A DNA stretch of 64,000 bases from an uncultured Bacteroidales bacterium (GCA_937907165.1 CALCUH010000010.1:62001-126000); one strand, 5' to 3'. Positions 1-7,678 are shown, counted from the first letter of the stretch. Made by a program: numbers and translations. The notes: generated from the sequence alone by a model not told the origin.

Positions 1-1
1 G

Positions 2-223
2 AGAAAGCTGATCCTGCAAAAGCTCGTCGCTATCGCCGGTATCATCCTTCCATTCCTGTTTTACCGGATCGACGAAGGGACTGGACTGGTCGTCTCGCTG
101 ATCTTCTTTCCCTGTTGGGTCTACCTTCTGTTCTGTAAACAGATTGTGACCGAAGAACAAAGCCCGGTTAGCAAATACAAAATCCTTTCCCATCTTAACA
201 CAGAACGCAAAAAGGAGAATATT
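2..223 (+). CDS. Partial membrane protein, C-terminal part (5' end outside window)
   Basis: The frame is open from the window edge and encodes hydrophobic stretches (residues like IAGIILPFLFY and VVSLIFFPCWVYLLF) that look like two membrane helices joined by a short RIDEGTG loop. No stop codon occurs before the ATG at 224, so the frame runs straight into the next gene; either the true stop was lost, or the two are one protein. A repeated promoter element lies inside its end, at 166-199, which argues that the real gene ends before that. Function unknown. Confidence 0.35.
166..199 (+). promoter_or_regulatory. Repeated phage promoter element, copy 1
   Basis: GGTTAGCAAA at 166-175 is followed after 15 bases by CATCTTAAC (191-199), a weak version of the TATCTATATA box seen in the best copies. 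Read as a sigma-A-like promoter this is a TTAGCA -35 box, a 17-base spacer and a -10 box. It precedes the gene starting at 224. Confidence 0.55.
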
Positions 224-523
224 ATGCCTATTATCACTAAGCCTGAACTCACAATCTCCCGTGAAATCAACGGCATTTCTACCGTAATCCAGCTCACTCC
301 CTCGGAGGTCTATGCGCTTTCTGCGAAGCTGCGGCTCACTTATATGTACGATCAGACAGTCAACTACGCCGCAGACTGTTGCGGTCTGTACGACATTCCG
401 GAGGATTCATTGTGGGAGATCGCCGGTGAGCTTGTAGATCTCTCCAACCGCGACGAAGATGATGTTCTTCAAAACAGAATCTATAATGCCATTGAACACC
501 ACGGACTGCTTGAAGAAGACTAA
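224..523 (+). CDS. Small acidic hypothetical protein
   Basis: The 99-residue frame starts at an ATG with a good ribosome binding site (AAAAAGGAG, 7 bases upstream). The N-terminal half reads as alternating strands (LTISREINGISTVIQLTPSEV); the C-terminal half is acidic and ends in a run of Glu/Asp. I do not recognise a family. It sits first in a run of small plus-strand genes behind promoter copy 1, which suggests an early accessory protein. Confidence 0.7.
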   Translation: MPIITKPELTISREINGISTVIQLTPSEVYALSAKLRLTYMYDQTVNYAADCCGLYDIPEDSLWEIAGELVDLSNRDEDDVLQNRIYNAIEHHGLLEED

Positions 524-535
524 CAGGAGGATAAC

Positions 536-739
536 ATGCTTACCCTGACCACAACCGAACTCGAATGGATTATTTTCGCACTGAACGCACAGGCGGAAGA
601 ATACCGCGAAGCCGCTCAAAATCAGAACGGCATGGCAAAGGCATTGATGGTTCATCATGCGGGCAGCTTATACGGTGTCGCTGCGAAAGTAGAAAAGGCG
701 AAGCAAAGCAAGGTCAAGCGGATTGCAATTTCCCGATAA
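536..739 (+). CDS. Small hypothetical protein
   Basis: This 67-residue protein starts 12 bases after the previous stop behind an AGGAGG site. It has a helical N-terminal half and a basic tail (KAKQSKVKRIAISR). A rho-independent terminator follows immediately, so this gene and the one before it look like one short operon. No family recognised. Confidence 0.7.
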   Translation: MLTLTTTELEWIIFALNAQAEEYREAAQNQNGMAKALMVHHAGSLYGVAAKVEKAKQSKVKRIAISR

Positions 740-743
740 ACCT

Positions 744-771
744 AAACCGGAAGAAAAACTTCCGGTTTTTT
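744..771 (+). terminator. Rho-independent terminator
   Basis: A 10-bp stem (AAACCGGAAG with CTTCCGGTTT) closes a five-A loop and runs into a T tract. It ends the 224-739 operon directly before the next promoter element. Confidence 0.85.
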
Positions 772-796
772 GGTTAGCAAAACGGAAATTCTATAT
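772..796 (+). promoter_or_regulatory. Repeated promoter element, copy 2 (short-spaced)
   Basis: GGTTAGCAAA at 772-781 is present, but the CTATATGCA box follows after only about 9 bases instead of the usual 15, so this copy may be inactive or replaced by the consensus promoter just downstream at 805-834. Confidence 0.4.
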
Positions 797-804
797 GCAA
801 CCCG

Positions 805-834
805 TAGACAAACCGCCCAAATGCGTGGTATAAT
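805..834 (+). promoter_or_regulatory. Sigma-A-type promoter of a putative small RNA
   Basis: TAGACA (805-810), an 18-base spacer and a perfect TATAAT (829-834). The predicted start near 841 is followed by about 130 bases without a convincing gene and then a terminator at 943-969. Confidence 0.6.
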
Positions 835-840
835 ACACAA

Positions 841-970
841 CAAGAGAAAGAAACCGGCGACCACTATTCATGCTCATCGGAGCAGGCACATCCGACGATA
901 CTCCAATCATTCGTACACAATTCAAATAACATTGCAGTTTGAAATCTCACCGATTTGGTGGGATTTTTTC
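841..970 (+). ncRNA. Putative small non-coding RNA
   Basis: The segment between the promoter at 805-834 and the terminator at 943-969 has no credible coding sequence: the only open frame (770-982) runs through promoter and terminator and has no ribosome binding site. A discrete transcript of about 130 nt is predicted. It starts with an A/G-rich single-stranded-looking leader and ends in the terminator hairpin. Function unknown; the call rests only on the promoter/terminator pairing. Confidence 0.5.
943..969 (+). terminator. Rho-independent terminator
   Basis: AATCTCACC pairs with GGTGGGATT (one G-U) around a GATTT loop, followed by six T. It separates the putative small RNA from the next promoter element. 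Confidence 0.8.
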
Positions 971-976
971 ATTTTC

Positions 977-1011
977 GGTTAGCAAAAGCCGGATTTTATC
1001 TTATCTATATA
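977..1011 (+). promoter_or_regulatory. Repeated phage promoter element, copy 3 (best match)
   Basis: GGTTAGCAAA (977-986), 15 bases, TATCTATATA (1002-1011). This copy and copy 8 define the consensus. It precedes the gene at 1061 by about 50 bases. Confidence 0.75.
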
Positions 1012-1060
1012 TAGAGCGAACAATCGCTCATCATTTTCATCCATAAAGGAGAATTACACA

Positions 1061-1540
1061 ATGAAAAACAACGTACCTGCCGCCAACAAAAAGAGGAACG
1101 CCACCCTGACAAAAGCAATCTCCGCTGCCGCATCCGTATCCGCTTCCGAATCCGGAACCGATTTCCCGGATGAACTTCTAAATAAGAAGGTCGAGGATAT
1201 CACCCCGGAAGAAATCGCCTTCATGCACGACAGCAATGAGAACTTTGTCGGCAAGGAGATTAACCCTAAGCGCGTCGCCGTCTATAACGAAATGCTGGCT
1301 CTCGCCGCACAGTTTGCGGCAACGTGCGACCAGTTTCTTGATATGATCCGCTTCGATCCTGCCAGTGATCGGAAGACCGCAGCTATCTATATCGACCTGT
1401 CCGTTTATCCGTCGTTCAATCGTGAAACAGCCGCGATCCTCTCGGAACTGTACGCGAAAGCGGATTACGGAACGATGGCTCAGTCTACCAACGGCGGTAT
1501 CCGAATCGGATTTGGGATCAAAAACGTCTGGCTGAAATGA
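1061..1540 (+). CDS. Hypothetical protein with low-complexity N-terminus
   Basis: A 159-residue protein behind AAAGGAG (spacing 9). The first 35 residues are Ala/Ser-rich and basic (NKKRNATLTKAISAAASVSAS) and look disordered. The rest is mixed alpha/beta, with a C-terminal stretch GIRIGFGIKN. It heads the operon driven by promoter copy 3. No family recognised. Confidence 0.7.
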   Translation: MKNNVPAANKKRNATLTKAISAAASVSASESGTDFPDELLNKKVEDITPEEIAFMHDSNENFVGKEINPKRVAVYNEMLALAAQFAATCDQFLDMIRFDPASDRKTAAIYIDLSVYPSFNRETAAILSELYAKADYGTMAQSTNGGIRIGFGIKNVWLK

Positions 1541-1553
1541 GAGGTGAAGTTCT

Positions 1554-1739
1554 ATGCCGTATAAGAAAACCAAATACTGCTGCCGCACCTGCGGTGAAGA
1601 ATTTGATTCCTATCCGCAGGCGGAACAGCACGAACTGATCTGCAGCAAATGCCGTACCTGCCAAAACGCCTATTACGTTTACGGTACGGAATTCGCCTGT
1701 AAATACTACGACCTCCCGCCGGGTTCGCCGGATAAATGA
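1554..1739 (+). CDS. Small zinc-finger protein
   Basis: This 61-residue protein is cysteine-rich: CCRTCGEEF, a spacer ending in H, CSKCRTC, and a further Cys near the end. The CxxC...H...C pattern resembles a C2H2/zinc-ribbon finger, so zinc binding and nucleic-acid or protein contact are plausible. It starts 13 bases after the previous stop with GAGGTG as ribosome binding site. The function cannot be named. Confidence 0.65.
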   Translation: MPYKKTKYCCRTCGEEFDSYPQAEQHELICSKCRTCQNAYYVYGTEFACKYYDLPPGSPDK

Positions 1740-1791
1740 GACTTCAAAAACGGTTTTCCGAAATACCACCGAAGACAATGAGGGATTGTAC

Positions 1792-1825
1792 GGTTAGCAA
1801 ATACCAAATTATTTCCGATCAATAA
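1792..1825 (+). promoter_or_regulatory. Repeated phage promoter element, copy 4
   Basis: GGTTAGCAAA at 1792-1801, then 15 bases and a weak GATCAATAA box at 1817-1825. It precedes the gene at 1840. Confidence 0.5.
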
Positions 1826-1839
1826 AAGGGGTATACAAC

Positions 1840-2160
1840 ATGGAACAAAAATTCGATATCGTCAGACTGCTTTCCGCTATTATCTTCATCGCGGTAATAG
1901 CCACAATCGCCGTCGGTATCATTTCGACAGTACACAATGAAGTGAACCGCATCACAGAGGGTGTCGTCGTAGATAAAGAGTACACTTCCGGGTACGCACG
2001 CGCAAACGGAGAAAACAAATCCTTTGCCTATCGCAACGTGCCTCCGACATACTATCTCGTTCTCTCAGGTGAGAAAAATGGGACGGAAGTCCGCTTTCGC
2101 TGTGAAGTCACGGAGGCAGAATATGAGTCTTTTCATATTGGAGACTATTACAGAAAGTGA
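1840..2160 (+). CDS. Membrane-anchored hypothetical protein
   Basis: A 106-residue protein with one strong N-terminal membrane segment (IIFIAVIATIAVGIISTV, about residues 13-33) followed by a soluble beta-rich domain (TYYLVLSGEKNGTEVRFRCEV). It resembles the small single-pass proteins common in phage accessory regions; no family is recognised. Its stop overlaps the start of the next gene, so the two are probably translated together. Confidence 0.65.
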   Translation: MEQKFDIVRLLSAIIFIAVIATIAVGIISTVHNEVNRITEGVVVDKEYTSGYARANGENKSFAYRNVPPTYYLVLSGEKNGTEVRFRCEVTEAEYESFHIGDYYRK

Positions 2161-2672
2161 GCCACACAATCATGAACATCATCTTTTTAGACATTGACGG
2201 AGTTTTGAACTGCCACAGCACCAAAGAACGAATCCGTGGGATGTACGGCATCGACCCCGCGAAAGTACATTTGCTCAGGCAGATTGTAGATGTTACAAAT
2301 TCCGTGATCGTACTGACCTCGACGTGGAAGCTCTGTTACGATCCGTGCGCAGATATTCAGCGATCCCACGATGGACAATACCTCGCTGGCTCCCTCGCAG
2401 CGGAAGGACTGTCCATCTATGATAAAACCCGCGATTCCGGGTTGAATCGTGGATACGGAATCCTTTGCTGGATGGACGAGCACCCGGAGCTTACAGAATC
2501 AGACGGCAGCTTCGTCATTCTGGATGATGAAGAATTCGACTACCCGCGCTGCTTCTATCGCGAGAATAAGCTGTCCCGATATTGGATTCAGACCTCGTTC
2601 TATAAGAGCGGCCTGCGGGAGTCTCACGTCCGCCGGGCAATCGAGCTGATGGAATCCCAGAAAAATTTCTGA
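2157..2672 (+). CDS. HAD-superfamily phosphatase-like protein
   Basis: The N-terminus carries a classic HAD motif I (IIFLDIDGVLN; nucleophile Asp and D+2 Asp), a motif II-like Ser/Thr (VIVLTSTWK) and an acidic motif (FVILDDEEFDY) near residue 120. The layout fits the small HAD domains found in phage and 'Swiss army knife' RNA-repair proteins, which remove terminal phosphates; that subgroup is an inference. The start is either the GTG at 2157, which overlaps the previous stop, or the ATG at 2172, just before the HAD motif. In this phage it could serve the RNA-repair genes at 18.9-23.9 kb. Confidence 0.75.
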   Translation: MSHTIMNIIFLDIDGVLNCHSTKERIRGMYGIDPAKVHLLRQIVDVTNSVIVLTSTWKLCYDPCADIQRSHDGQYLAGSLAAEGLSIYDKTRDSGLNRGYGILCWMDEHPELTESDGSFVILDDEEFDYPRCFYRENKLSRYWIQTSFYKSGLRESHVRRAIELMESQKNF

Positions 2673-2687
2673 AAAATTTATTCCGGA

Positions 2688-2721
2688 GGTTAGCAAAACC
2701 GAAAATCGTCCTTGTCTATAT
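2688..2721 (+). promoter_or_regulatory. Repeated phage promoter element, copy 5
   Basis: GGTTAGCAAA (2688-2697), 15 bases, TGTCTATAT (2713-2721). It precedes the gene at 2754. Confidence 0.7.
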
Positions 2722-2753
2722 GCAGCCTCAAAAAAACGAAAGGAGAAACATAG

Positions 2754-3224
2754 ATGAATTCCTTAAAGCCGCTGACCGCCAAAACCGGAGACTCCATATT
2801 CGTCGTCAGCTATCTGAAAAAATACGGGTACGCACCCGAATATACGATAAAGGAAATGTCCGTCGCCAAACGCGGGAGAATCTACCTTACCGTCATGAAC
2901 CCCAAATATCCATGCGCACTGGAGCGGTGTAAGAAATATCAGATCGAAAACGGGCGCGAACGCACGGAATACGGATGCGGAGATACCGTCACGTTCGATA
3001 CCGCAGAGGATGCCAGAAGCCAAATCATGTCTGATCTTCTTGAGGAATTGCTGCGCCCGTTTCTCACATACAACGCATGGAGCGCACTGAATACACTGCC
3101 ACCCGACGCTCGACCGACAGCACTGTCTACGCTTTACCATACTTTCAATCCCACTTACCCAGCCCCGGAACCCAAAATCACATTCATTCCCGCACCGGAG
3201 GAACCACATCATGAAACCGATTGA
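2754..3224 (+). CDS. Hypothetical protein
   Basis: A 156-residue protein behind AAAGGAG. The first half is basic and strand-rich, with a Cys pair (YPCALERCKKY); the second half is helical with a Pro-rich tail (YPAPEPKITFIPAPEEP). Its end overlaps the next gene's start by 14 bases. Not recognised. Confidence 0.65.
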   Translation: MNSLKPLTAKTGDSIFVVSYLKKYGYAPEYTIKEMSVAKRGRIYLTVMNPKYPCALERCKKYQIENGRERTEYGCGDTVTFDTAEDARSQIMSDLLEELLRPFLTYNAWSALNTLPPDARPTALSTLYHTFNPTYPAPEPKITFIPAPEEPHHETD

Positions 3225-3417
3225 ATATTCCGACAATCTCCGTATCCGCAAGCTCACAGTGCTGACCAACCCGGAAACATTCTGGGACGACGTGCGGAAG
3301 CTCACCAAACGCTGTCACTCCGATCACGCTATCGGACGCTGGCAATGCCTCGCCGAACAGCGGTATGAGGAACTGACTGTCAAAAATAATTTTCCTGCCC
3401 CGGTTAGCGAATCCTGA
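3211..3417 (+). CDS. Small hypothetical protein
   Basis: A 68-residue protein overlapping the previous gene, with GGAGG upstream of its ATG. It includes WDDVRKLTKRCHSDHAIGRWQCLAEQRYEEL, predicted helical. Promoter copy 6 overlaps its last codons. Not recognised. Confidence 0.6.
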   Translation: MKPIEYSDNLRIRKLTVLTNPETFWDDVRKLTKRCHSDHAIGRWQCLAEQRYEELTVKNNFPAPVSES

Positions 3418-3435
3418 TTTTCGTCTTATCTATAT
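3402..3435 (+). promoter_or_regulatory. Repeated phage promoter element, copy 6
   Basis: GGTTAGCGAA (one mismatch) at 3402-3411, 15 bases, TATCTATAT at 3427-3435. It precedes the gene at 3460. Confidence 0.65.
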
Positions 3436-3459
3436 CCAACCACAAAACAGGAGGCTGAC

Positions 3460-3651
3460 ATGACCTATCAAGACCTGCTGGCGCTTGACCGCCACATCGC
3501 ATCCCTTACCGATCCTGCCGACAAGCAGGAGGCGAGAGAAATCCGGCGCATCCTTTTCCGCCGCGTCGTAGCCGGATGGTGTATCTCCGACGAAGATACA
3601 CGACGCGCACAGCATTACAACATCACACATCGGCTTCGCGCCGCAGACTAA
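3460..3651 (+). CDS. Small helical hypothetical protein
   Basis: A 63-residue, Arg-rich, almost wholly helical protein starting behind CAGGAGG. Charged repeats such as DKQEAREIRRILFRR suggest a small protein or nucleic-acid binder. The next gene follows after 13 bases. No family recognised. Confidence 0.6.
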   Translation: MTYQDLLALDRHIASLTDPADKQEAREIRRILFRRVVAGWCISDEDTRRAQHYNITHRLRAAD

Positions 3652-3664
3652 GGAGGACAACATC

Positions 3665-4630
3665 ATGAACGTACTCGACAAATTTGCCGCCGTAGAAATC
3701 AAAGCGGAATCCCGTCTCTCACTCGAAGACACCGCGTATTGCCGTCAGCAGCAGGAACTCTGTCAGATTGATGCGGACACCTTCCGCAAAATCCTTTCCA
3801 TCCTGTACGAAGGAGCCGGAAAGCGGAACGAAATTCTCGGCTCCGAAAGTGAGTACCGCTATTCCCTGATCGGCTCCAGATGCGGCATTGTGGATGTGGA
3901 AAAAGCGCTGGAAGATATCCCGGAGAACTTTATCTCTACGCTTGTTGAACATTTTGAAACAAAATACAAAGTTACCCTGAACACCCGCGATGCCTGTGAA
4001 CGGCTGCTCCCCGCAAAGCCGCAGGAGCCATCCCTTCGATCTTGGCATCCTCTGACAGGATGGGAGAAGGAGGAAGCAGCGCGGGAGCATAAGGCTTTTG
4101 AGAACGCATCTGCCGAATACCATATCCGGTTGCAGAACTATAAGCTGGATTACGAAGCGGTCGTGAACGAAATCTTCATCAACCAGCTCGGCGGCGCGTC
4201 GTTTGACGACGTTGGCGTCCATGAACTGAAAAAAGCGGTTCGCAGCGCCGTGACAACCAGAGACTGGCATAACAATAATGCCGTGCGGGAGGAATTCTCC
4301 GTAGTGAAAAACACACTGCGCCTGACGGGGAATCATTGCAAGGAAGACGCATGGTTCAAGCAGTATCATGACGATGTTCGCATGGAGCTGTATGACAGCG
4401 GAAAAACCATCCTCCGCGCTCTGATCCACTTCTGCACCGGGAGTCTGACCGAAATCCCGATGGATATGAAAGACCTGTTTGACTATCATTTCGACAGAGC
4501 AGAATTCCACGTTTCCTCCATGGATGCCGTGGAGCACATCAAGCTGTTCAAAAACGGGCGTATGGATATTCGTTTCAAGGATAGTATCTTCGCTAACCAG
4601 TTTGTGGAACAGTATCTCCGCGCCGCCTGA
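3665..4630 (+). CDS. DUF4942-like phage protein
   Basis: The 321-residue protein starts behind AAGGAGG. Its C-terminal part (FDYHFDRAEFHVSS ... LFKNGRMDIRFKDSIFA) resembles the DUF4942 region found in phage proteins, sometimes fused to methyltransferases. No methyltransferase NPPY or Gly-rich motif is visible here, so this is the stand-alone form. Family by recollection, moderate certainty; function unknown. It probably belongs to the same operon as the replication-initiator-like gene downstream. Confidence 0.6.
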   Translation: MNVLDKFAAVEIKAESRLSLEDTAYCRQQQELCQIDADTFRKILSILYEGAGKRNEILGSESEYRYSLIGSRCGIVDVEKALEDIPENFISTLVEHFETKYKVTLNTRDACERLLPAKPQEPSLRSWHPLTGWEKEEAAREHKAFENASAEYHIRLQNYKLDYEAVVNEIFINQLGGASFDDVGVHELKKAVRSAVTTRDWHNNNAVREEFSVVKNTLRLTGNHCKEDAWFKQYHDDVRMELYDSGKTILRALIHFCTGSLTEIPMDMKDLFDYHFDRAEFHVSSMDAVEHIKLFKNGRMDIRFKDSIFANQFVEQYLRAA

Positions 4631-4666
4631 CGATCTCAACAAGGATAATCTTGACAAGGAGGAAAA

Positions 4667-4837
4667 ATGGAAGTTACCTGTGAAACGTGCGGAAAGCCGA
4701 TCTATATTCCGCGCCCCGCCATGTACGCATATCGAAGATGCAGGACTCATGGACGCTGCAAGAGAACCTACTGGTTCTGCGGCTGGAACTGTACCGTTGC
4801 GTTTGATAAAAAAGACCCGCGTAAAAGGAGGTGTTGA
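4667..4837 (+). CDS. Small cysteine-rich protein (zinc-ribbon-like)
   Basis: A 56-residue frame starts 6 bases after a strong AAGGAGG site and ends 3 bases before the next gene's start. It contains CETCGKPI near the N-terminus, then RRCRTHGRC and CGWNC; four pairs of Cys plus Arg/Lys clusters suggest a small zinc-binding nucleic-acid protein. Placement between two real genes with perfect spacing supports it. Confidence 0.6.
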   Translation: MEVTCETCGKPIYIPRPAMYAYRRCRTHGRCKRTYWFCGWNCTVAFDKKDPRKRRC

Positions 4838-4840
4838 CAC

Positions 4841-5587
4841 ATGGCAGTCATCCACGTGGAGAAGACGCAGAATTACACTGTCATGTCCAACTATCATCTG
4901 CGTGATAAAAGCCTGTCGCTGAAAGCCGTCGGTCTGCTATCCAAAATCCTATCTCTCCCTCCGAACTGGGATTACACCGTGGAGGGTCTCGAAGCGATCT
5001 GCCGCGACGGCAGAGACGGTATCCGCGCCGCGCTGAAAGAACTGGAAGAACGCGGATACCTGACACGCGCCCGAGTCCGCGACAGATATGGGAAACTCGG
5101 CGGAATGGAATACACGATCCGTGAATGCCCAAACTCTGCCGAGCCTGTAACGGAAAATCCAACGTTGGAAAAGCCTGCGTTGGAAAAACCTATGCAGGAA
5201 AAACCTACGTTGGAAAATCCCACACAATTAAATACTAATAGAATAAATACAGATAAAGTAAATACTAAAGGATCAAATACTGAGAGTGAGCCCCACTCCC
5301 AGACGCGCCGTAAAAACTCCGATCCGTTCACGCCGCCGACTTTCGATGAGGTCAGGACATACTGTACGGAACGCGGGAATAGGATCGACCCGGAAATCTT
5401 CATCGACTACTACGCCGCAAGGAACTGGAACCTGTCGAACGGACAGAAAATGGCGGACTGGAAAGCCGCAGTCAGAAACTGGGAACACCGCGACCGTGGT
5501 CAGAGAGACGAGCCGTGCGGAAGTAGCTTCGAGACAGACAGCTTCTTCGCGGCCGCAGTAGCAAACACCTATAAATCAATTTTGTGA
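4841..5587 (+). CDS. Replisome organizer / phage replication initiator-like protein
   Basis: The N-terminal 95 residues form a winged helix (LSLKAVGLLSKILSLPPNWDYT ... IRAALKELEERGYLTRARVRD), typical of phage replication initiators. A low-complexity linker follows with repeats of the type TLEKPALEKP. The C-terminal domain (residues about 165-225; EIFIDYYAARNWNLSNGQK) resembles the DnaT/DnaD-like helicase-loader tail. Such proteins bind the origin and recruit helicase. It starts behind AAGGAGGTG. The repetitive linker DNA could double as origin iterons; this is inference. Confidence 0.7.
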   Translation: MAVIHVEKTQNYTVMSNYHLRDKSLSLKAVGLLSKILSLPPNWDYTVEGLEAICRDGRDGIRAALKELEERGYLTRARVRDRYGKLGGMEYTIRECPNSAEPVTENPTLEKPALEKPMQEKPTLENPTQLNTNRINTDKVNTKGSNTESEPHSQTRRKNSDPFTPPTFDEVRTYCTERGNRIDPEIFIDYYAARNWNLSNGQKMADWKAAVRNWEHRDRGQRDEPCGSSFETDSFFAAAVANTYKSIL

Positions 5588-5600
5588 AAGAGGATCAATT

Positions 5601-6251
5601 ATGAAACATGACTACGTACTTCGCAACTACCTTATGGATTTCGGGAAAGCTCTGCTGGTCGGCAGCGTCGCCTGTGCCATGGCGTGGGGTGGTCTGGTAT
5701 TCGCTAAAGAATACATCATCGAATCGCCGGAACTGCCGACAGTGAAACCGGAATACGTTATCGAAACCGTCGAGACTCCCGCCCTGTCCGCCTCGGAACC
5801 GATCGTGTATGAAGCCCCGGAACAGCAGGAGCCGGAACTGCTCGTCGGCTTCGATGGACTCACGGCATACGCATGGGAGCTGGAAGAAGCGGCAAAGATC
5901 GTCACGCTGGAAGCCGTAGGAGAGCCTGTGGAGGCGCAGATTACGGATGTCGGTATCATCATGCGCCGCGTCCAATACGGACGTGAGACGGGGCTGTGGG
6001 GTTCCACCGTGCATGAAATCCTGTCAGCCAAAGAGGACAATGGATCGCTCGCCTTCTCAACGTGGACGGATATCGACGCAGAAATCGAAGTCCCCGACAG
6101 CATCCGCGAAATCGTCTACGATGCATTTTACAACGGAACAGACGTGCCGTGGAACCTGATGTGGTTCCGGGCGGATTACTACGCCGGATGGGGAATCCCG
6201 GCATTCTGTATCGGAAATACATACTATAACTACTCGCCGTGGGTACGGTAA
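5601..6251 (+). CDS. Membrane-anchored SleB/CwlJ-like cell wall hydrolase
   Basis: Residues about 13-35 form a signal anchor (FGKALLVGSVACAMAWGGLVFA), followed by a Pro/Glu-rich linker. The C-terminal 120 residues match the Hydrolase_2 layout: a helix with Glu (IVTLEAVGEPVEAQITDVG), a middle strand (LAFSTWTD) and a final MWFRADYYAGWGIPAFCIGNTYY block. The first catalytic Glu appears kept. It would cut peptidoglycan from outside the membrane. Its place in the early region, far from the lysis genes, is unusual. Confidence 0.65.
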   Translation: MKHDYVLRNYLMDFGKALLVGSVACAMAWGGLVFAKEYIIESPELPTVKPEYVIETVETPALSASEPIVYEAPEQQEPELLVGFDGLTAYAWELEEAAKIVTLEAVGEPVEAQITDVGIIMRRVQYGRETGLWGSTVHEILSAKEDNGSLAFSTWTDIDAEIEVPDSIREIVYDAFYNGTDVPWNLMWFRADYYAGWGIPAFCIGNTYYNYSPWVR

Positions 6252-6269
6252 GGAAAGGAGAAAATCATA

Positions 6270-6470
6270 ATGCCTTGGATTAACTGGACTCCCGTAAACG
6301 ATCACCTTCCGGAAGACGAGCTTCCCGCGAAGTCAAATCGGAAACAAATCAAATGCCTTGTTACAACAGAACACCGTCTGCCGAACGGGCATATAAGCCG
6401 ATACGTCCGGGAATGCACCCGGATGGCGTATAGTACGAGCTTTTGGTTCTGGAGTAGAGCACCGGACTGA
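6270..6470 (+). CDS. Small DUF551-like protein
   Basis: A 66-residue protein beginning WINWTPVNDHLPEDELP, which resembles the Trp-rich start of small phage DUF551 proteins; the usual C-terminal WMPLP motif is altered to FWFWSRAPD. It starts behind AAAGGAG. Function unknown. Confidence 0.55.
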   Translation: MPWINWTPVNDHLPEDELPAKSNRKQIKCLVTTEHRLPNGHISRYVRECTRMAYSTSFWFWSRAPD

Positions 6471-6520
6471 TTCGTTACCGCGTGGGCTCCCCTGCCGAAA
6501 GCATATCCGGAGGAATAACG

Positions 6521-6709
6521 ATGCAGGGGTATATCAGCAAACAGAAGTTACTCGAAAGTCTTGAGAATATAAAAGCGGAATACGGCAACGATAATTCGTC
6601 TCTCGTCGAGCAGAGCGAAGTCCTCGATCTGGTATTCGGCTTCCCGCCCGAAGACGTTGTACCTGCCACCCATGCACATTATTGCGGTGCGAAGATGGAC
6701 GAAAAATAA
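6521..6709 (+). CDS. Small hypothetical protein
   Basis: A 62-residue protein behind CCGGAGG. It starts MQGYISKQKLLESLENIKAEY and ends in a half zinc-ribbon-like HYCGAKMDEK tail, similar to the end of the protein at 7693-8121 (CPECGAKMDEQ). The paired Cys are missing here, which suggests a worn paralogue. Function unknown. Confidence 0.6.
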   Translation: MQGYISKQKLLESLENIKAEYGNDNSSLVEQSEVLDLVFGFPPEDVVPATHAHYCGAKMDEK

Positions 6710-6723
6710 AGGGGGTTCAAAAA

Positions 6724-7299
6724 ATGAAAAAAATGAAAAAAATCATGATTGTCACTCTGGCAGTAGCGATGGCGGTATTTTCCGCCGGATGCGAGTACAC
6801 TCCCAGCGCGTCCGTAGTGGACGCAAACAAGCAGATGGGTGTAGCGGATAATCTGGCATATGCACAGCCCACGCCCACCGATATATCGTATTCGCTGGAA
6901 CGTTACAACCTAATCAGGCGTGCGTACTGGGTGAACGGACAGCGGGAGAAAGCCAACTCCCTTGTCTGCCCGGTGGAGAAACCGTTGGGGTACATCGTTC
7001 TTTTAAGCGGCAGTACCATCGTCAATACGTTCGTCGTTGACGGAAAAGTCACCAGCTTGAACAGTTTTCTCACGCCGAACTGCGTCGAGGATCTGCAAGC
7101 TATGCGTGGCAGTTATTATCTGGTCAATGTCGAAATGGCTGACGTGGACGGCAGCTATGGCGAGAATGATCGTGGGATATTCTTTTTCACACCTGACGGG
7201 AACTACTTCGAGTGGACGGCTGAATATCTGTACTCCGACGTTCCGTTCGTCATCGAAGCTCCCGCCGTGAGATTCGAGGAGGTAAACGATGAAAAATAA
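6724..7299 (+). CDS. Lipoprotein, unknown function
   Basis: The N-terminus is a lipoprotein signal: basic start MKKMKKI, hydrophobic core VTLAVAMAVF and a lipobox SAGC, so Cys about 21 should be lipidated and the protein held on the outer face of the membrane. The mature part (about 170 residues) is beta-rich with no recognised family. Overlaps by 11 bases with a second lipoprotein gene, so the pair is translationally coupled. Roles such as superinfection exclusion or host adhesion are possible but unproven. Confidence 0.7.
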   Translation: MKKMKKIMIVTLAVAMAVFSAGCEYTPSASVVDANKQMGVADNLAYAQPTPTDISYSLERYNLIRRAYWVNGQREKANSLVCPVEKPLGYIVLLSGSTIVNTFVVDGKVTSLNSFLTPNCVEDLQAMRGSYYLVNVEMADVDGSYGENDRGIFFFTPDGNYFEWTAEYLYSDVPFVIEAPAVRFEEVNDEK

Positions 7300-7678
7300 A
7301 ACGATTATTGCAATTGTTGCAATCGTATCCGTCGCAATCCTTGCGACGGGATGCGGCATCACTCCGGCGGGTCGCGCCATGTTCAATACGTGGGGATATG
7401 CCGTCCAGAGGGTGGACGATGCGACGAGCTATGAAACGAAGAAAACGGTGGAGGACACGTGCCGCGCCATGATGGCAAGCTACACGGCGGATCGTCTGAC
7501 ATATCTCCAGTACCGCGACAACGACGACGAAGAAAAGCAGTCGTGGGCGGAACAGGCGAAAATGCGTGCGAACCGGACAGCGGCGAACTACAACGAATAT
7601 ATCTTGAAAAATTCGTTCGTATGGAGGGATAATATCCCTTTCGACGTAGAAGCAAGGTTAGAGTACATTGAGTATTAA
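7289..7678 (+). CDS. Lipoprotein, unknown function
   Basis: A 129-residue protein with a clear lipoprotein signal (MKNKTIIAIVAIVSVAILATGC), AGGAGG ribosome site inside the upstream gene, and a helical, Arg/Glu-rich mature part (EEKQSWAEQAKMRANRTAANYNEY). Coupled to the lipoprotein before it. A small helical lipoprotein recalls outer spanins, but this host type would not need one; membrane-exclusion protein is another guess. Confidence 0.7.
   Translation: MKNKTIIAIVAIVSVAILATGCGITPAGRAMFNTWGYAVQRVDDATSYETKKTVEDTCRAMMASYTADRLTYLQYRDNDDEEKQSWAEQAKMRANRTAANYNEYILKNSFVWRDNIPFDVEARLEYIEY

Noticed and set aside
770..982. Open frame of 70 residues in the 5' region
   Set aside because: It runs through a promoter, a putative small RNA and a terminator and has no ribosome binding site.
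3719..4897. Long minus-strand open frame of 392 residues opposite the DUF4942-like gene
   Set aside because: It is the shadow of a high-GC-third-position gene; it has no recognisable domain, and the plus-strand gene has good ribosome sites and neighbours.
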